64,000 nucleotides of DNA, taken from assembly GCA_024234875.1 (NCBI GenBank), contig JACKNM010000008.1, positions 186,001-250,000 of the forward strand. The letters are read 5' to 3'. This document shows, piece by piece, positions 41,958 to 49,865 of this stretch; positions within the stretch are counted from its first letter, which is position 1; every line of letters starts with the position of its first letter. The notes below the pieces were generated by a model. That model was given only the letters and a program-made list of their open reading frames with translations. It was not told where the DNA came from and ran no database searches. The position numbers and the translations under genes were made by a program. Source of the DNA: Ectothiorhodospiraceae bacterium (GTDB taxonomy: Bacteria; Pseudomonadota; Gammaproteobacteria; HK1).

Positions 41958-42863
41958 TCAACGGGCCCCGGGCAACGGACCCAGGGCCTCGGCGAATCGC
42001 CGCGCGCAGGCCAGCCCGAACTCGGTCGGCGCGAGTGCCGGGGCGCGATCGTGCACCGTGCTCAAGCCCAGCCGCCAGGCGGCGATCCGCTTGCCGTAGC
42101 AGAGCATGGCCTCGATCGACTGCATCACGAACACGATCGTCGGGAGGATTCGCGCGTACGACGCCTCCGCCTCGGCCACCTCGGACGGACTACCGCTCGC
42201 CATCAGGTCGAAGATGCGGACCTGGGCGTCGAAGGTGTCGGGCGCCGGAATCATGCCGACGCAGCCCGCCCGCAGGATGTCCGGAAGCTCCATGCCCCCG
42301 CGACCGTTGAAGACCCCGAGCCGCCCCTCGGTGACCTCGACCAGCTGGCGGATCTCGACCGCCGACGCCTCACCCTTGAGCAGCGTGAAGTTCGGTGCCG
42401 CCGCCATCAGGGACTCGATGCCCGCGCGCCCGAGACCGACACCGACGTACTGCGCCGCGTTCTGAACCGCCACCGGGAGACCCGTCTCACCGGCGACCCG
42501 CGCGAAGAACCCGACGTACTCGTGCTCGGGCAGACCGCGCACCGGCGGTGGCTGCAGGATGACCCACGACGCGCCGACGCGCTCGGCCGCGCGCACGAAC
42601 TCCACCTGCTGCGCGACCGAGGTGCCGTAGACGGTGACCGCCAGCGGGAGGCGACCGGCGAGGTCCTCGGCCGCCCACTCCAGGACGTCGAGCCGCTCGC
42701 GCTCGGTGAGCTTGCTGACCTCGGTGGCGAGCCCGAGGATCGCGAGTCCGTGCGCTCCGGCCGCCACCGCCGACTCGACCTGCAGACGCATCGCGTCGCG
42801 GTCGAGCGAGCCGTCGGCACGAAAGAACGCGTAGAGGATTGGGTAGACGCCGCGAAAGCTCAT
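41958..42863 (-). CDS. Dihydrodipicolinate synthase-family aldolase/lyase
   Basis: The product is 301 aa from ATG 42863 with GAGGAG 10 nt upstream. It is a TIM barrel with Schiff-base lysine K163 in FTLLKGEAS and a GLATEVSKLT block in place of the usual GTTGE loop. The Tyr that normally sits in YN-P is moved to VQNAAQYVG (Y139). These changes make true DapA unlikely; the family also splits 2-keto-3-deoxy sugar acids and dehydrates keto-deoxy acids. The neighbours (dehydrogenases, dioxygenase) favour a catabolic keto-acid lyase. Confidence 0.82.
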   Translation of the reverse strand: MSFRGVYPILYAFFRADGSLDRDAMRLQVESAVAAGAHGLAILGLATEVSKLTERERLDVLEWAAEDLAGRLPLAVTVYGTSVAQQVEFVRAAERVGASWVILQPPPVRGLPEHEYVGFFARVAGETGLPVAVQNAAQYVGVGLGRAGIESLMAAAPNFTLLKGEASAVEIRQLVEVTEGRLGVFNGRGGMELPDILRAGCVGMIPAPDTFDAQVRIFDLMASGSPSEVAEAEASYARILPTIVFVMQSIEAMLCYGKRIAAWRLGLSTVHDRAPALAPTEFGLACARRFAEALGPLPGAR

Positions 42864-42888
42864 CGTTCGGTGCTCCTCGGTGATGCGG

Positions 42889-43935
42889 TCAGTCGTCGAG
42901 CCGGACCCAACGTCCCTCGGCCGCGGAGCGGTAGACCGCCTCCTCGACCTCGATGTTGCGCAGGTAGTCGGCCCCGGCGTTCTCCAGCGGCGCGCCGTCG
43001 CGCAAGTGTGCCACCAGGTGCGATTGCAGCGCATGCACGCAGTCACCGGCGAACTCGCGGTCGGCGAACGCATAGGGGTGCTCGCGCTCCTCGCCGCCGT
43101 GAGGCTGCAGGTAGAGCCGACCGCTGCCGGCCAGCCGAATCACCCCGCCCTCGCACTCGACCCACATCTCACCCATCGTGCGTCGCGGGTCGTCGCTCGG
43201 ATGGCCGTTCAGACGGTTGCCGTCGAACAGCGCGCTCACGTCACCGTCGAGCGCGAGCAGCACGTGCCCCGCGTCCTCACCGGCGATGAATCGATTCAGG
43301 CGCCGCAGCCAGGCGAGCACCGCGCGCACCTCGCCACCGAGGTACCGGAAGGTGTCGATCCAGTGGATGGCCGTCTCGTGCACCAGGAACCGTGGCATGC
43401 GTTGGAAATACGGCTGGCGCGCGAGGTAGGCGTCGCGGCCCTGACCGTCGCCGGGGCGAAGTCGCATCGTGATGTTGTGCAGGCGACCGAGGGTCCCCGC
43501 GCGCAGCAGGCGCCCGATCTCCCGGTGCCAGGGCGTGAACCGGATGTTCTCGTGGACCGCGAGCCCGACGCCGGCCGAGCGCGCCGCCGCGACCACCGCC
43601 CGCGCATCGTCCAGGGTCGGCGCGAGCGGCTTCTGGCACACGACGAAGGCCCCGCATGCCGCCGCGGTGCGCACCAGCTCGAGATGCGAAGGGGGCGGCG
43701 TCACGATGTCGACCAGATCCGGGCGGACCGCGTCGAGCATGTGCGCGAGATCGTCGAAGCGCGCCGCGTGCGGGCAGTCGTCGGCGACCGTGGCGAGGCG
43801 GGCGCGATCGACATCGCACACCGCGGCGAGGCTGGCCCCGGGGATGCGCTGCCACGCGCGCAGGTGGTAGCGCGCGAAGTAGCCGGCCCCGACCACCGCC
43901 ACGCGCAGCGGCTCGCGCGAGCCGGCCTCGCTCAA
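42889..43935 (-). CDS. Gfo/Idh/MocA-family oxidoreductase
   Basis: The product is 348 aa. The start is TTG 43935, overlapping the upstream stop by 4 nt (TTGA), so it depends on translational coupling. The Rossmann motif is VAVVGAGYFARYHL (12-25); the catalytic-lysine block is CQKPLAP; the C-terminal domain has VHETAIHWIDTFRYLGG. Members oxidise inositol, glucose-type sugars and other polyols with NAD(P). It acts in the same unit as the IMDH-like and DHDPS-like genes. Substrate unknown. Confidence 0.85.
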   Translation of the reverse strand: MSEAGSREPLRVAVVGAGYFARYHLRAWQRIPGASLAAVCDVDRARLATVADDCPHAARFDDLAHMLDAVRPDLVDIVTPPPSHLELVRTAAACGAFVVCQKPLAPTLDDARAVVAAARSAGVGLAVHENIRFTPWHREIGRLLRAGTLGRLHNITMRLRPGDGQGRDAYLARQPYFQRMPRFLVHETAIHWIDTFRYLGGEVRAVLAWLRRLNRFIAGEDAGHVLLALDGDVSALFDGNRLNGHPSDDPRRTMGEMWVECEGGVIRLAGSGRLYLQPHGGEEREHPYAFADREFAGDCVHALQSHLVAHLRDGAPLENAGADYLRNIEVEEAVYRSAAEGRWVRLDD

Positions 43936-45017
43936 AGTGCGGCGACCACCGCGCGGGTGATGGCGGCGGTGCCGTCGCGCCCCCCGAGGTCCACCGGGCG
44001 CACCACGCCGTCACCGACGACCTTTGCCACCGCGGCCTCGATGCGCTCCGCCGCCTGGGCACAGCTCGCCACGTCGTGCCGCTCACCGAGCCAGTCGAGC
44101 ATCATCGCCGCCGACTGGATCATCGCGATCGGGTTGGCGATGCCCTGACCCGCGATGTCCGGGGCGCTGCCGTGCGCCGGCTGGAACAGGGCATGCTCGT
44201 CGCCGACGTCCGCCGACGGCGCCATCCCCATGCCGCCGATCAAGGCCGCGCCGAGATCCGACAGGATGTCGCCGAACATGTTCTCCATCACCATCACGTC
44301 GAACTCCCAGGGCTTGCGCACCAGGTCGAGCGCCGCCGCGTCGACATAGTGGTGGCGGGCGGTGATGTCGGCGTGCTCGCGCGCGCGGTCGTCGAAGACC
44401 TTGCGGAAGAAGGCCATCGAGGTGAAGACGTTGGCCTTGTCGACGCAGGTCACCAGCCCCTTGCCGCCACGCCCCTTGCGTCGGCGGGCGAGTCGGAACG
44501 AGAAGTCGAACAGGCGCTCGCAGACCGGGCGGGTGATCACCATGGTGTCGCGTGCCTCGCGGTCGTCCTCGACCACCCCCTTGCCGCGCGATGCGAACAG
44601 CCCCTCGGTCGACTCGCGGATGATGATCAGGTCGATCGCCTCCGCGCGCGGGTCGCGCAGCGCCCGGAAACCGCCCGGCAACGCCTTGACCGGCCGCACC
44701 CCGGCGTAGAGCCCGAGCCGGAACCGGAGGTCGAGCTGGGGCGCGATCTCGGTGCCGTCGGGATACCGGACGTCGGGGAGACCCATCGCGCCGAACAGAA
44801 TCGCGTCGCTCGCCCTGGCGCGCTCGAAGACCTCGTCCGACAGCGCCTCACCGGTGTCACGATAGGCCGCCGCCCCGGCGACCAGCGGCTCGGGCGAGAG
44901 CTCGAAGCCACCGACCTTGCCGCGCACCGCGTCGAGCACCTCGAGCGCCGACGCCATCACCTCGTGACCGATACCGTCGCCGGGCATCACCGCGATCCGA
45001 AACACGCTGTTCTTCAC
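43932..45017 (-). CDS. Isocitrate/isopropylmalate dehydrogenase family; tartrate or D-malate dehydrogenase-like
   Basis: The product is 361 aa from GTG 45017 with GGAG 7 nt upstream. Beta-decarboxylating dehydrogenase features: PGDGIGHEV near the N-terminus, LIIIRESTEGLFASRG (substrate loop), TCVDKANVF (catalytic Lys) and PAHGSAPDIAGQGIANP (NAD site). No leuC/leuD nearby, so leucine synthesis is unlikely; the context fits oxidation of tartrate, D-malate or a 3-alkylmalate-like acid. It is the first gene of the minus-strand half of a divergent catabolic cluster. Confidence 0.85.
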   Translation of the reverse strand: MKNSVFRIAVMPGDGIGHEVMASALEVLDAVRGKVGGFELSPEPLVAGAAAYRDTGEALSDEVFERARASDAILFGAMGLPDVRYPDGTEIAPQLDLRFRLGLYAGVRPVKALPGGFRALRDPRAEAIDLIIIRESTEGLFASRGKGVVEDDREARDTMVITRPVCERLFDFSFRLARRRKGRGGKGLVTCVDKANVFTSMAFFRKVFDDRAREHADITARHHYVDAAALDLVRKPWEFDVMVMENMFGDILSDLGAALIGGMGMAPSADVGDEHALFQPAHGSAPDIAGQGIANPIAMIQSAAMMLDWLGERHDVASCAQAAERIEAAVAKVVGDGVVRPVDLGGRDGTAAITRAVVAAL

Positions 45018-45094
45018 TCGAGCACTCCGGCCGGGCACGCCCCCGCCAACACCGCCGCGATGGTAGCCCGGTGGCACCGGTGGCGGGAACTCGG

Positions 45095-45124
45095 TTGTGG
45101 CTCGCGCCGGCGCTGCGCTATGCT
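45095..45124 (+). promoter_or_regulatory. Sigma-70-type promoter for the SDR-FAH pair
   Basis: TTGTGG (45095-45100), 18 nt, TATGCT (45119-45124); start near 45131, 28 nt before ATG 45159. It lies in the 141-bp divergent region. Confidence 0.45.
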
Positions 45125-45158
45125 CGCCGGCCGATTCTCGGTGGGGGAGACGGGCGCG

Positions 45159-45899
45159 ATGGCCGGTCGACTGCAGGGCAAGCGCGCGCTCGTGACCGCG
45201 GCGGCGCAGGGTATCGGCGAGGCGACTGCGCGGGCCTTCGCGGCCGAGGGCGCGGCGGTCCTCGCCACCGACTTGAACGGCACGAAGCTCGCCGCGCTCG
45301 ACGGCGTCGCCGGCATCTCGACGGCGGTGCTCGACGTCACCGACGGCGCTGCGGTGAGCGCGCTGGTGGAGCGCCAGGGGCCGTTCGACGTGCTGTTCAA
45401 CTGCGCCGGCTTCGTCCACCACGGGACGATTCTCGAGTGCACCGAGGCGGAATGGGACTTCGCGTTCGAGCTCAACGTGAAGTCGATGTTCCGCACCATC
45501 CGCGCCGTCCTGCCCGGCATGCTCGCCAGCGGCGGTGGCTCGATCGTCAACATCGCCTCGGTGTCGTCGACCATCAAGGGCGTGCCCTGGCGCTGCGCCT
45601 ACGGGACGTCGAAGGCGGCGGTCATCGGCCTCACCAAGTCGGTCGCCGCCGACTACGTCGCGCGCGGCGTGCGCTGCAACGCGATCTGTCCCGGCACCGT
45701 GCAGAGCCCGTCGCTCGACGAGCGAATCGCCGCCCTCGGCGATCCGGTCGAGGCGCGAAAGGCGTTCGTGGCCCGCCAGCCCATGGGGCGGGTGGGCACG
45801 GCCGAGGAGATCGCGGCCATCGCGATCTATCTCGCGGGGGACGAGTCGGCTTTCACCACCGGGACCGCGGTCGTGGTCGACGGTGGAATGACCATCTGA
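45159..45899 (+). CDS. SDR oxidoreductase, 2-keto-3-deoxy-L-fuconate dehydrogenase-like
   Basis: The product is 246 aa from ATG 45159 with GGGGGAG about 10 nt upstream. The cofactor motif is TAAAQGIGEATARAF (13-27), with an acidic residue after strand 2 (ATDLNG) favouring NAD+; catalytic Ser in NIASVSSTIKG and YGTSK. It is close in form to the DHRS6/2-keto-3-deoxy-L-fuconate 4-dehydrogenase group. The next gene, an FAH-family hydrolase, is the usual partner in that pathway: oxidation at C4, then cleavage of the 2,4-diketo-3-deoxy acid. Confidence 0.82.
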   Translation: MAGRLQGKRALVTAAAQGIGEATARAFAAEGAAVLATDLNGTKLAALDGVAGISTAVLDVTDGAAVSALVERQGPFDVLFNCAGFVHHGTILECTEAEWDFAFELNVKSMFRTIRAVLPGMLASGGGSIVNIASVSSTIKGVPWRCAYGTSKAAVIGLTKSVAADYVARGVRCNAICPGTVQSPSLDERIAALGDPVEARKAFVARQPMGRVGTAEEIAAIAIYLAGDESAFTTGTAVVVDGGMTI

Positions 45900-45912
45900 A
45901 GGAGGACATCAC

Positions 45913-46758
45913 GTGAAGCTGCTGCGATACGGGCCCGCGGGGGCCGAGAAGCCGGGCCTGCTCGACGACGGTGGCACCATCCGCTCGCTCGCCGGCATCG
46001 TGGCCGACATCGACGGCTCGGTGCTCGGGCCGGACGGGTTGGCGATGCTCGCCGCCATCGACCCCAAGACCCTGCCCGCGGTGCGCGGTGACGTGCGCCT
46101 GGGCCCCCCGGTCGGCAGCGTGGGCAAGGTCGTGTGCATCGGCCTGAACTACAGCGACCATGCCAAGGAGTCAGGCCAGCCGGTGCCGACCGAGCCGATC
46201 GTGTTCATGAAGGCCACCAGCTCGATCTGCGGCCCGAACGACGACGTCGTCCTCCCGCGCAACAGCAAGAAGGGCGACTGGGAGTGCGAGCTCGGAATCG
46301 TGATCGGACGCGAGGCCCGTTACGTGTCCGAGGCCGACGCGCTCGACCATGTCGCCGGATACTGCGTGGTCAACGACGTCTCCGAGCGCGAGTTCCAGCT
46401 CGAGCGGCTCGGCCAGTGGGACAAGGGCAAGAGCGCCGACACGTTCTGTCCGTTCGGTCCGTGGCTGGTCACCAGTGACGAGGTCGGAGACGCGATGAAC
46501 CTCGGCATGTGGTTGGACGTCGACGGCAAGCGCTATCAGGACGGCTCGACCAAGACCATGATCTTCGGCCCGGCCACCATCGTGAGCTACCTGTCGCAGT
46601 TCATGACCCTGAAGCCCGGCGACCTCATCCCGACCGGCACGCCGCCGGGCGTGGGCCTCGGTCAGAAGCCGCCGGTGTATCTGCGCGCGGGCAACGTGAT
46701 GCGTCTCGGCATCGAGAAGCTCGGCGAGCAGACGCAGCGCGTGGTCGCCGCGGACTGA
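45913..46758 (+). CDS. Fumarylacetoacetate hydrolase-family protein, 2,4-diketo-3-deoxy-L-fuconate hydrolase-like
   Basis: The product is 281 aa from GTG 45913 with GGAGG 8 nt upstream. FAH core: GKVVCIGLNYSDHAKESG (His near 92), metal ligands in DWECELGIVIG (E-x-E) and NDVSERE (Asp), and the C-terminal TGTPPGVGLG. It would cleave or hydrate an acyl-pyruvate-type acid using Mg2+. Paired with the SDR 14 bp upstream, cleavage to pyruvate and a second acid such as lactate is the best guess. A REP-like palindrome follows the stop. Confidence 0.85.
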   Translation: MKLLRYGPAGAEKPGLLDDGGTIRSLAGIVADIDGSVLGPDGLAMLAAIDPKTLPAVRGDVRLGPPVGSVGKVVCIGLNYSDHAKESGQPVPTEPIVFMKATSSICGPNDDVVLPRNSKKGDWECELGIVIGREARYVSEADALDHVAGYCVVNDVSEREFQLERLGQWDKGKSADTFCPFGPWLVTSDEVGDAMNLGMWLDVDGKRYQDGSTKTMIFGPATIVSYLSQFMTLKPGDLIPTGTPPGVGLGQKPPVYLRAGNVMRLGIEKLGEQTQRVVAAD

Positions 46759-46768
46759 GGGACCTCAC

Positions 46769-46804
46769 GGGGACGGGCTCGCGCGCCAGCGCGTGCCTGT
46801 CCCC
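46769..46804. repeat. REP-like palindromic element (copy 2)
   Basis: Arms GGGGACGGGCTCGCGC (46769-46784) and GCGCGTGCCTGTCCCC (46789-46804) pair over 16 bp with one wobble and one mismatch; loop GCCA. It lies in the convergent gap between the FAH gene and rimO. Confidence 0.75.
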
Positions 46805-46897
46805 CACCTCCCACCGCCGCGGGGCCGGACGCGCGCCCACGCAAGCAGGGGGGCGGGCACCGCCTGCCGGCGGAGCCGGTTCCCCAAGCGGTCGGCC

Positions 46898-48208
46898 TCA
46901 GACCCGCGTTCCCCAGAGGTCGTGCTCGCCGCTCGCCTCGATTCGCACCGTCACCAGGTCCCCGGGGGTGAGTCCGGCCGGCTCGTCGATGAACACGTTG
47001 CCATCGATCTCCGGCGCATCCGCGGTGCTCCGTGCCACCGCCTCGTCCTCCCCGACCTCGTCGACCAGGACGCTCATCGTCCGCCCCACCTTGCCGGCCA
47101 GGATCTCGCGGCTGATCCGTGCCTGGGTCTCCATGAATCGGGCGTACCGCTCCTCCTTGAGCGCCTCCGGCACCGCGTCGTCCAACGCGTTGGCCGCAGC
47201 GCCCTCGACCGGCGAGTAGCGGAAGCAGCCGGCGCGATCGATCCGCGCCTCCTCGAGGAAGCCGAGCAGACGCTCGAAGTCGTCGTCGGTCTCTCCGGGA
47301 AAGCCGACGATGAAGGTGCTGCGCACCGCGAGCTCCGGGCACTCGGCTCGCCAGGCGCGAATCCGCGCGAGGTTGTCCTCGGCGGCGGCCGGCCGACGCA
47401 TCCGGCGCAGGACCGCCGGGCTCGCGTGCTGCAACGGCACGTCGAGATAGGGCAGGACGCGGCCCTCCGCCATCAGCGGGACGAGATGGTCGACGTGCGG
47501 GTACGGGTAGACGTAGTGCAACCGAACCCAGGCCCCGAGATCGCCGAGCGCGGCGGCGAGATCCGCAATCCGCGGGCGGACCGCGCGGGCGCGCCACAGC
47601 ACCGGCGAGGTGCGGAGATCCACCCCGTAGGCGCTGGTGTCCTGCGACACCACCAGCAGCTCGCGCACCCCCGCCTCGACGAGGCGCTCGGCCTCGCGCA
47701 GGACGTCGTCCGGGGCGCGGCTCGCGAGGCGCCCGCGCATCGACGGGATGATGCAGAAGGTGCAGTGGTGGTTGCAGCCCTCGGAGATCTTCAGATAGGC
47801 GTAGTGGCGCGGTGTGAGCTTCACCCCATGTGGCGGCACGAGATCGGTGAACGGGTCGTGACGCGGCGGAACGTGGGCGTGGACCGCGGCCATGACCTCC
47901 TCGTAGCGCTGGGGGCCGGTCACCGCGAGCACTTGCGGGTGAGCCTCGCGAATGCGCTCGGGCCGCGCGCCGAGGCAGCCGGTCACCACCACCCGCCCGT
48001 TCTCGGCCAGCGCCTCGCCGATGGCATCGAGCGACTCGGCGACCGCGTCGTCGATGAACCCGCAGGTGTTGACGACCACCAGATCGGCATCGCGGTAGGT
48101 GCCGACGATGTCGTAGCCCTCGATTCGGAGCTGGGTCAGGATGCGCTCGGAGTCGACCAACGCCTTCGGGCAACCGAGGCTCACGAAGCCGATGCGAGGC
48201 GACGACAT
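46898..48208 (-). CDS. rimO: Ribosomal protein S12 methylthiotransferase
   Basis: A radical-SAM enzyme that methylthiolates Asp89 (E. coli numbering) of ribosomal protein S12. The product is 436 aa with GGAG 6 nt before the ATG. The N-terminal UPF0004 domain has cluster ligands C13, C49 and C78; the radical-SAM motif C145-x3-C149-x2-C152 (CNHHCTFC) binds the second 4Fe-4S cluster; a TRAM domain ends the chain. Length and motifs match RimO better than MiaB (SLGCPKALVDSE is a RimO signature). It appears monocistronic. Confidence 0.95.
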   Translation of the reverse strand: MSSPRIGFVSLGCPKALVDSERILTQLRIEGYDIVGTYRDADLVVVNTCGFIDDAVAESLDAIGEALAENGRVVVTGCLGARPERIREAHPQVLAVTGPQRYEEVMAAVHAHVPPRHDPFTDLVPPHGVKLTPRHYAYLKISEGCNHHCTFCIIPSMRGRLASRAPDDVLREAERLVEAGVRELLVVSQDTSAYGVDLRTSPVLWRARAVRPRIADLAAALGDLGAWVRLHYVYPYPHVDHLVPLMAEGRVLPYLDVPLQHASPAVLRRMRRPAAAEDNLARIRAWRAECPELAVRSTFIVGFPGETDDDFERLLGFLEEARIDRAGCFRYSPVEGAAANALDDAVPEALKEERYARFMETQARISREILAGKVGRTMSVLVDEVGEDEAVARSTADAPEIDGNVFIDEPAGLTPGDLVTVRIEASGEHDLWGTRV

Positions 48209-48288
48209 CTGCTACTCCAGTGGTGGGGTTCGCGGCGGCGGCGATTATAGGTGAGCGAAGGCCGGCGACAGCGGACCGCGCGGTCGAA

Positions 48289-48319
48289 TTGACAGCGCCC
48301 CCGGCTCCGGCTCTATGCT
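48289..48319 (+). promoter_or_regulatory. Sigma-70-type promoter upstream of the small membrane protein
   Basis: A perfect -35 TTGACA (48289-48294) and TATGCT (48314-48319) with a 19-nt spacer (18 if the -10 is read as CTATGC). Transcription would start near 48326, leaving a leader of about 370 nt. Confidence 0.45.
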
Positions 48320-48693
48320 GCCGCCACGAACCGCCCTCCGACACGCTCCCGGCGGCCCTCGCGGGTCGTCCCGGACCGTGCTTCGGGCTCACTGCCTTCC
48401 GCGACCGGCATCGCCCGGTGCCGGCGGACACCGGCAGGCCGAGCGAATCGGTCGCGTGGAGCGCCACGCGCGCCGGCACCCGCTCGGAGGTCCCGGCGCA
48501 CCGTCCAGGAGCAAGCGCTCGAGGCCGTCGCGATGGCGACGGGTCGGCCCGGAAGACAGTCCCTGGACGGCTTCGGGTCAGGGTCGCCGCGTCCCGGGAG
48601 CGCTACCCCCGGTCGGTGCTGCCTCGCTCGAGCGGTGGTCACCGATAGCGGACACCCATCTGGGTGCTCGAGCCTCCTCTCGGAGGCATCGCC
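48320..48693 (+). promoter_or_regulatory. Long leader with a hairpin that masks the ribosome site
   Basis: The 374 nt before ATG 48694 contain no gene I can support. Just before the start, GCCTCC (48672-48677), loop TCTC, GGAGGC (48682-48687) form a perfect 6-bp hairpin whose right arm is the Shine-Dalgarno sequence, 7 nt from the ATG. Translation is therefore probably gated. CCGGTG/CACCGG and other GC stems lie further up; no known riboswitch class is recognised. Confidence 0.4.
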
Positions 48694-49071
48694 ATGTTCC
48701 TGTTCATCGGCGTCTGCGCCATCTGTCTGTTCTTCGTCCTGACCCCGATCGTCCACTGCAAGGGCCGCCTGGCCGACCCGCCGTGGTGGGCCACCGACGG
48801 CGCGGTGTTCACGGTGGTGACACCCTTGCTGGTGATCCTGATCGCCGGCGGCACCGCCATGGTGGCGGCGTACTTCTGGGGCACCGACCACAGTGTTCAC
48901 GGCGTGGCCGAGTACGGCGAGGCCGGCGCGGTGGTGGTCGCTGCCTTCGTGCTGCGCCGGTGGCTCGTCGCACGCGGTCGCAAGGCCCTCGCGGCGGCCG
49001 AGGCATCCGGCCTGCTGTCCCGGATCGGTCCGGCCCAGGACATCGTCGCACCGATGTCGGTCGGCCGCTGA
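48694..49071 (+). CDS. Small membrane protein with WWATD motif, unknown function (paralogue 1)
   Basis: The product is 125 aa from ATG 48694, chosen because GGAGG stands 7 nt upstream. Three hydrophobic helices are visible: about 2-20, 36-60 and 76-90; the loop between the first two carries PPWWATD (29-35) followed by FTVVTPLLVILIAGG. The C-terminus (from 89) is basic and cytoplasmic-looking. The gene at 49331 encodes a relative with WWASD at the same position. No named family recognised. A perfect stem-loop terminator follows. Confidence 0.7.
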   Translation: MFLFIGVCAICLFFVLTPIVHCKGRLADPPWWATDGAVFTVVTPLLVILIAGGTAMVAAYFWGTDHSVHGVAEYGEAGAVVVAAFVLRRWLVARGRKALAAAEASGLLSRIGPAQDIVAPMSVGR

Positions 49072-49100
49072 CCGCGCCTGCCCCGGTCGCGCCGCAGACT

Positions 49101-49131
49101 GTCGAAAGAGCGTAACCCGCGCTCTTTCGAC
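49101..49131 (+). terminator. Stem-loop terminator
   Basis: Perfect 12-bp stem GTCGAAAGAGCG (49101-49112) with 49120-49131, loop TAACCCG, 30 nt after the stop of paralogue 1. The 3' arm contains TTT but no run follows. The remaining gap to 49330 shows nothing else. Confidence 0.65.
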
Positions 49132-49330
49132 TCTCCGCGCCGGGGACGCCTCCGGCTTGACTTCCGTCCCCGCGCCTCGATGTATGCGCCCGAGGCGCGG
49201 GGCAAATTTCGGTTCCGACCCTCCCCTCGCCTCCCGGCACCGACCCGTCGCCGGTCCGCGCCATCGAGCCGCTGACCGACGCCCGGCGCCCGCAACCCCC
49301 GCTCGAGTCCGTTTCCTGGACGGCAGTTCG

Positions 49331-49702
49331 ATGGAATTCGCATACGGCGTGATCGCGTTGGAGGTCTGGTTGCTCCTCTTCACCTTCGGTTACTACGGCG
49401 CTCGCCGACCGGCGGTGCCATGGTGGGCAAGCGACATGTTCATGTTCACCGGCTACGTCCCGTTGCTGGTGATGATCCAGGCCGGAGGCGTCGCCGCCAT
49501 CGTGGCGCCGATGCTGATGCACGAGACGCGGTTCACCTGGGTGTCGGTCTCGGCCATCGCAGCGTCGGCGGCGATTACCGCGCCGCTGTTCCTTTGGCTG
49601 CGCAGCTACGGCCGGCGTCGGATGTCGCAGGCGTCGGTGAGGCCGTTCCCCGAGCCCCGTCCGCTGCCGAGCGGACCGCGCGACCTCCCGCGCGCCGCCT
49701 GA
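49331..49702 (+). CDS. Small membrane protein with WWASD motif, unknown function (paralogue 2)
   Basis: The product is 123 aa from ATG 49331; no strong Shine-Dalgarno is visible. Three hydrophobic helices: about 3-22, 36-61 and 70-92. VPWWASD (29-35) and YVPLLVMIQAGG align with PPWWATD and VTPLLVILIAGG of the preceding gene without a gap, so the two arose by tandem duplication and then diverged. The last ~30 residues are Pro/Arg-rich and polar. Function unknown. It is followed after 163 bp by the GMC oxidase gene. Confidence 0.65.
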   Translation: MEFAYGVIALEVWLLLFTFGYYGARRPAVPWWASDMFMFTGYVPLLVMIQAGGVAAIVAPMLMHETRFTWVSVSAIAASAAITAPLFLWLRSYGRRRMSQASVRPFPEPRPLPSGPRDLPRAA

Positions 49703-49865
49703 GTCGCGGGCCGCCGAGGCGCCGCCGAGGCGGTGCCTCGGCGCCATCGTCGCGGGCACCCTGGTGCGGTGTCCGGTTCGCGCTACACTTCGCGTCCTCG
49801 TCGAGCGCCCGTTCCGCCTGGCCGTCGGTCGGTGCCGGCTCGACACCGCGCTCACCGAGGACGCC

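Noticed and set aside
43932..45017. Calling this gene leuB
   Set aside because: No leuA, leuC or leuD nearby and the gene is coupled to catabolic oxidoreductases; the family also covers tartrate and D-malate dehydrogenases.
48220..48648. An open frame of 142 codons in the leader before the first WWATD gene
   Set aside because: No ribosome site, no recognisable motif, Arg/Ala/Pro-rich translation; it begins inside the rimO 5' region and spans the promoter.
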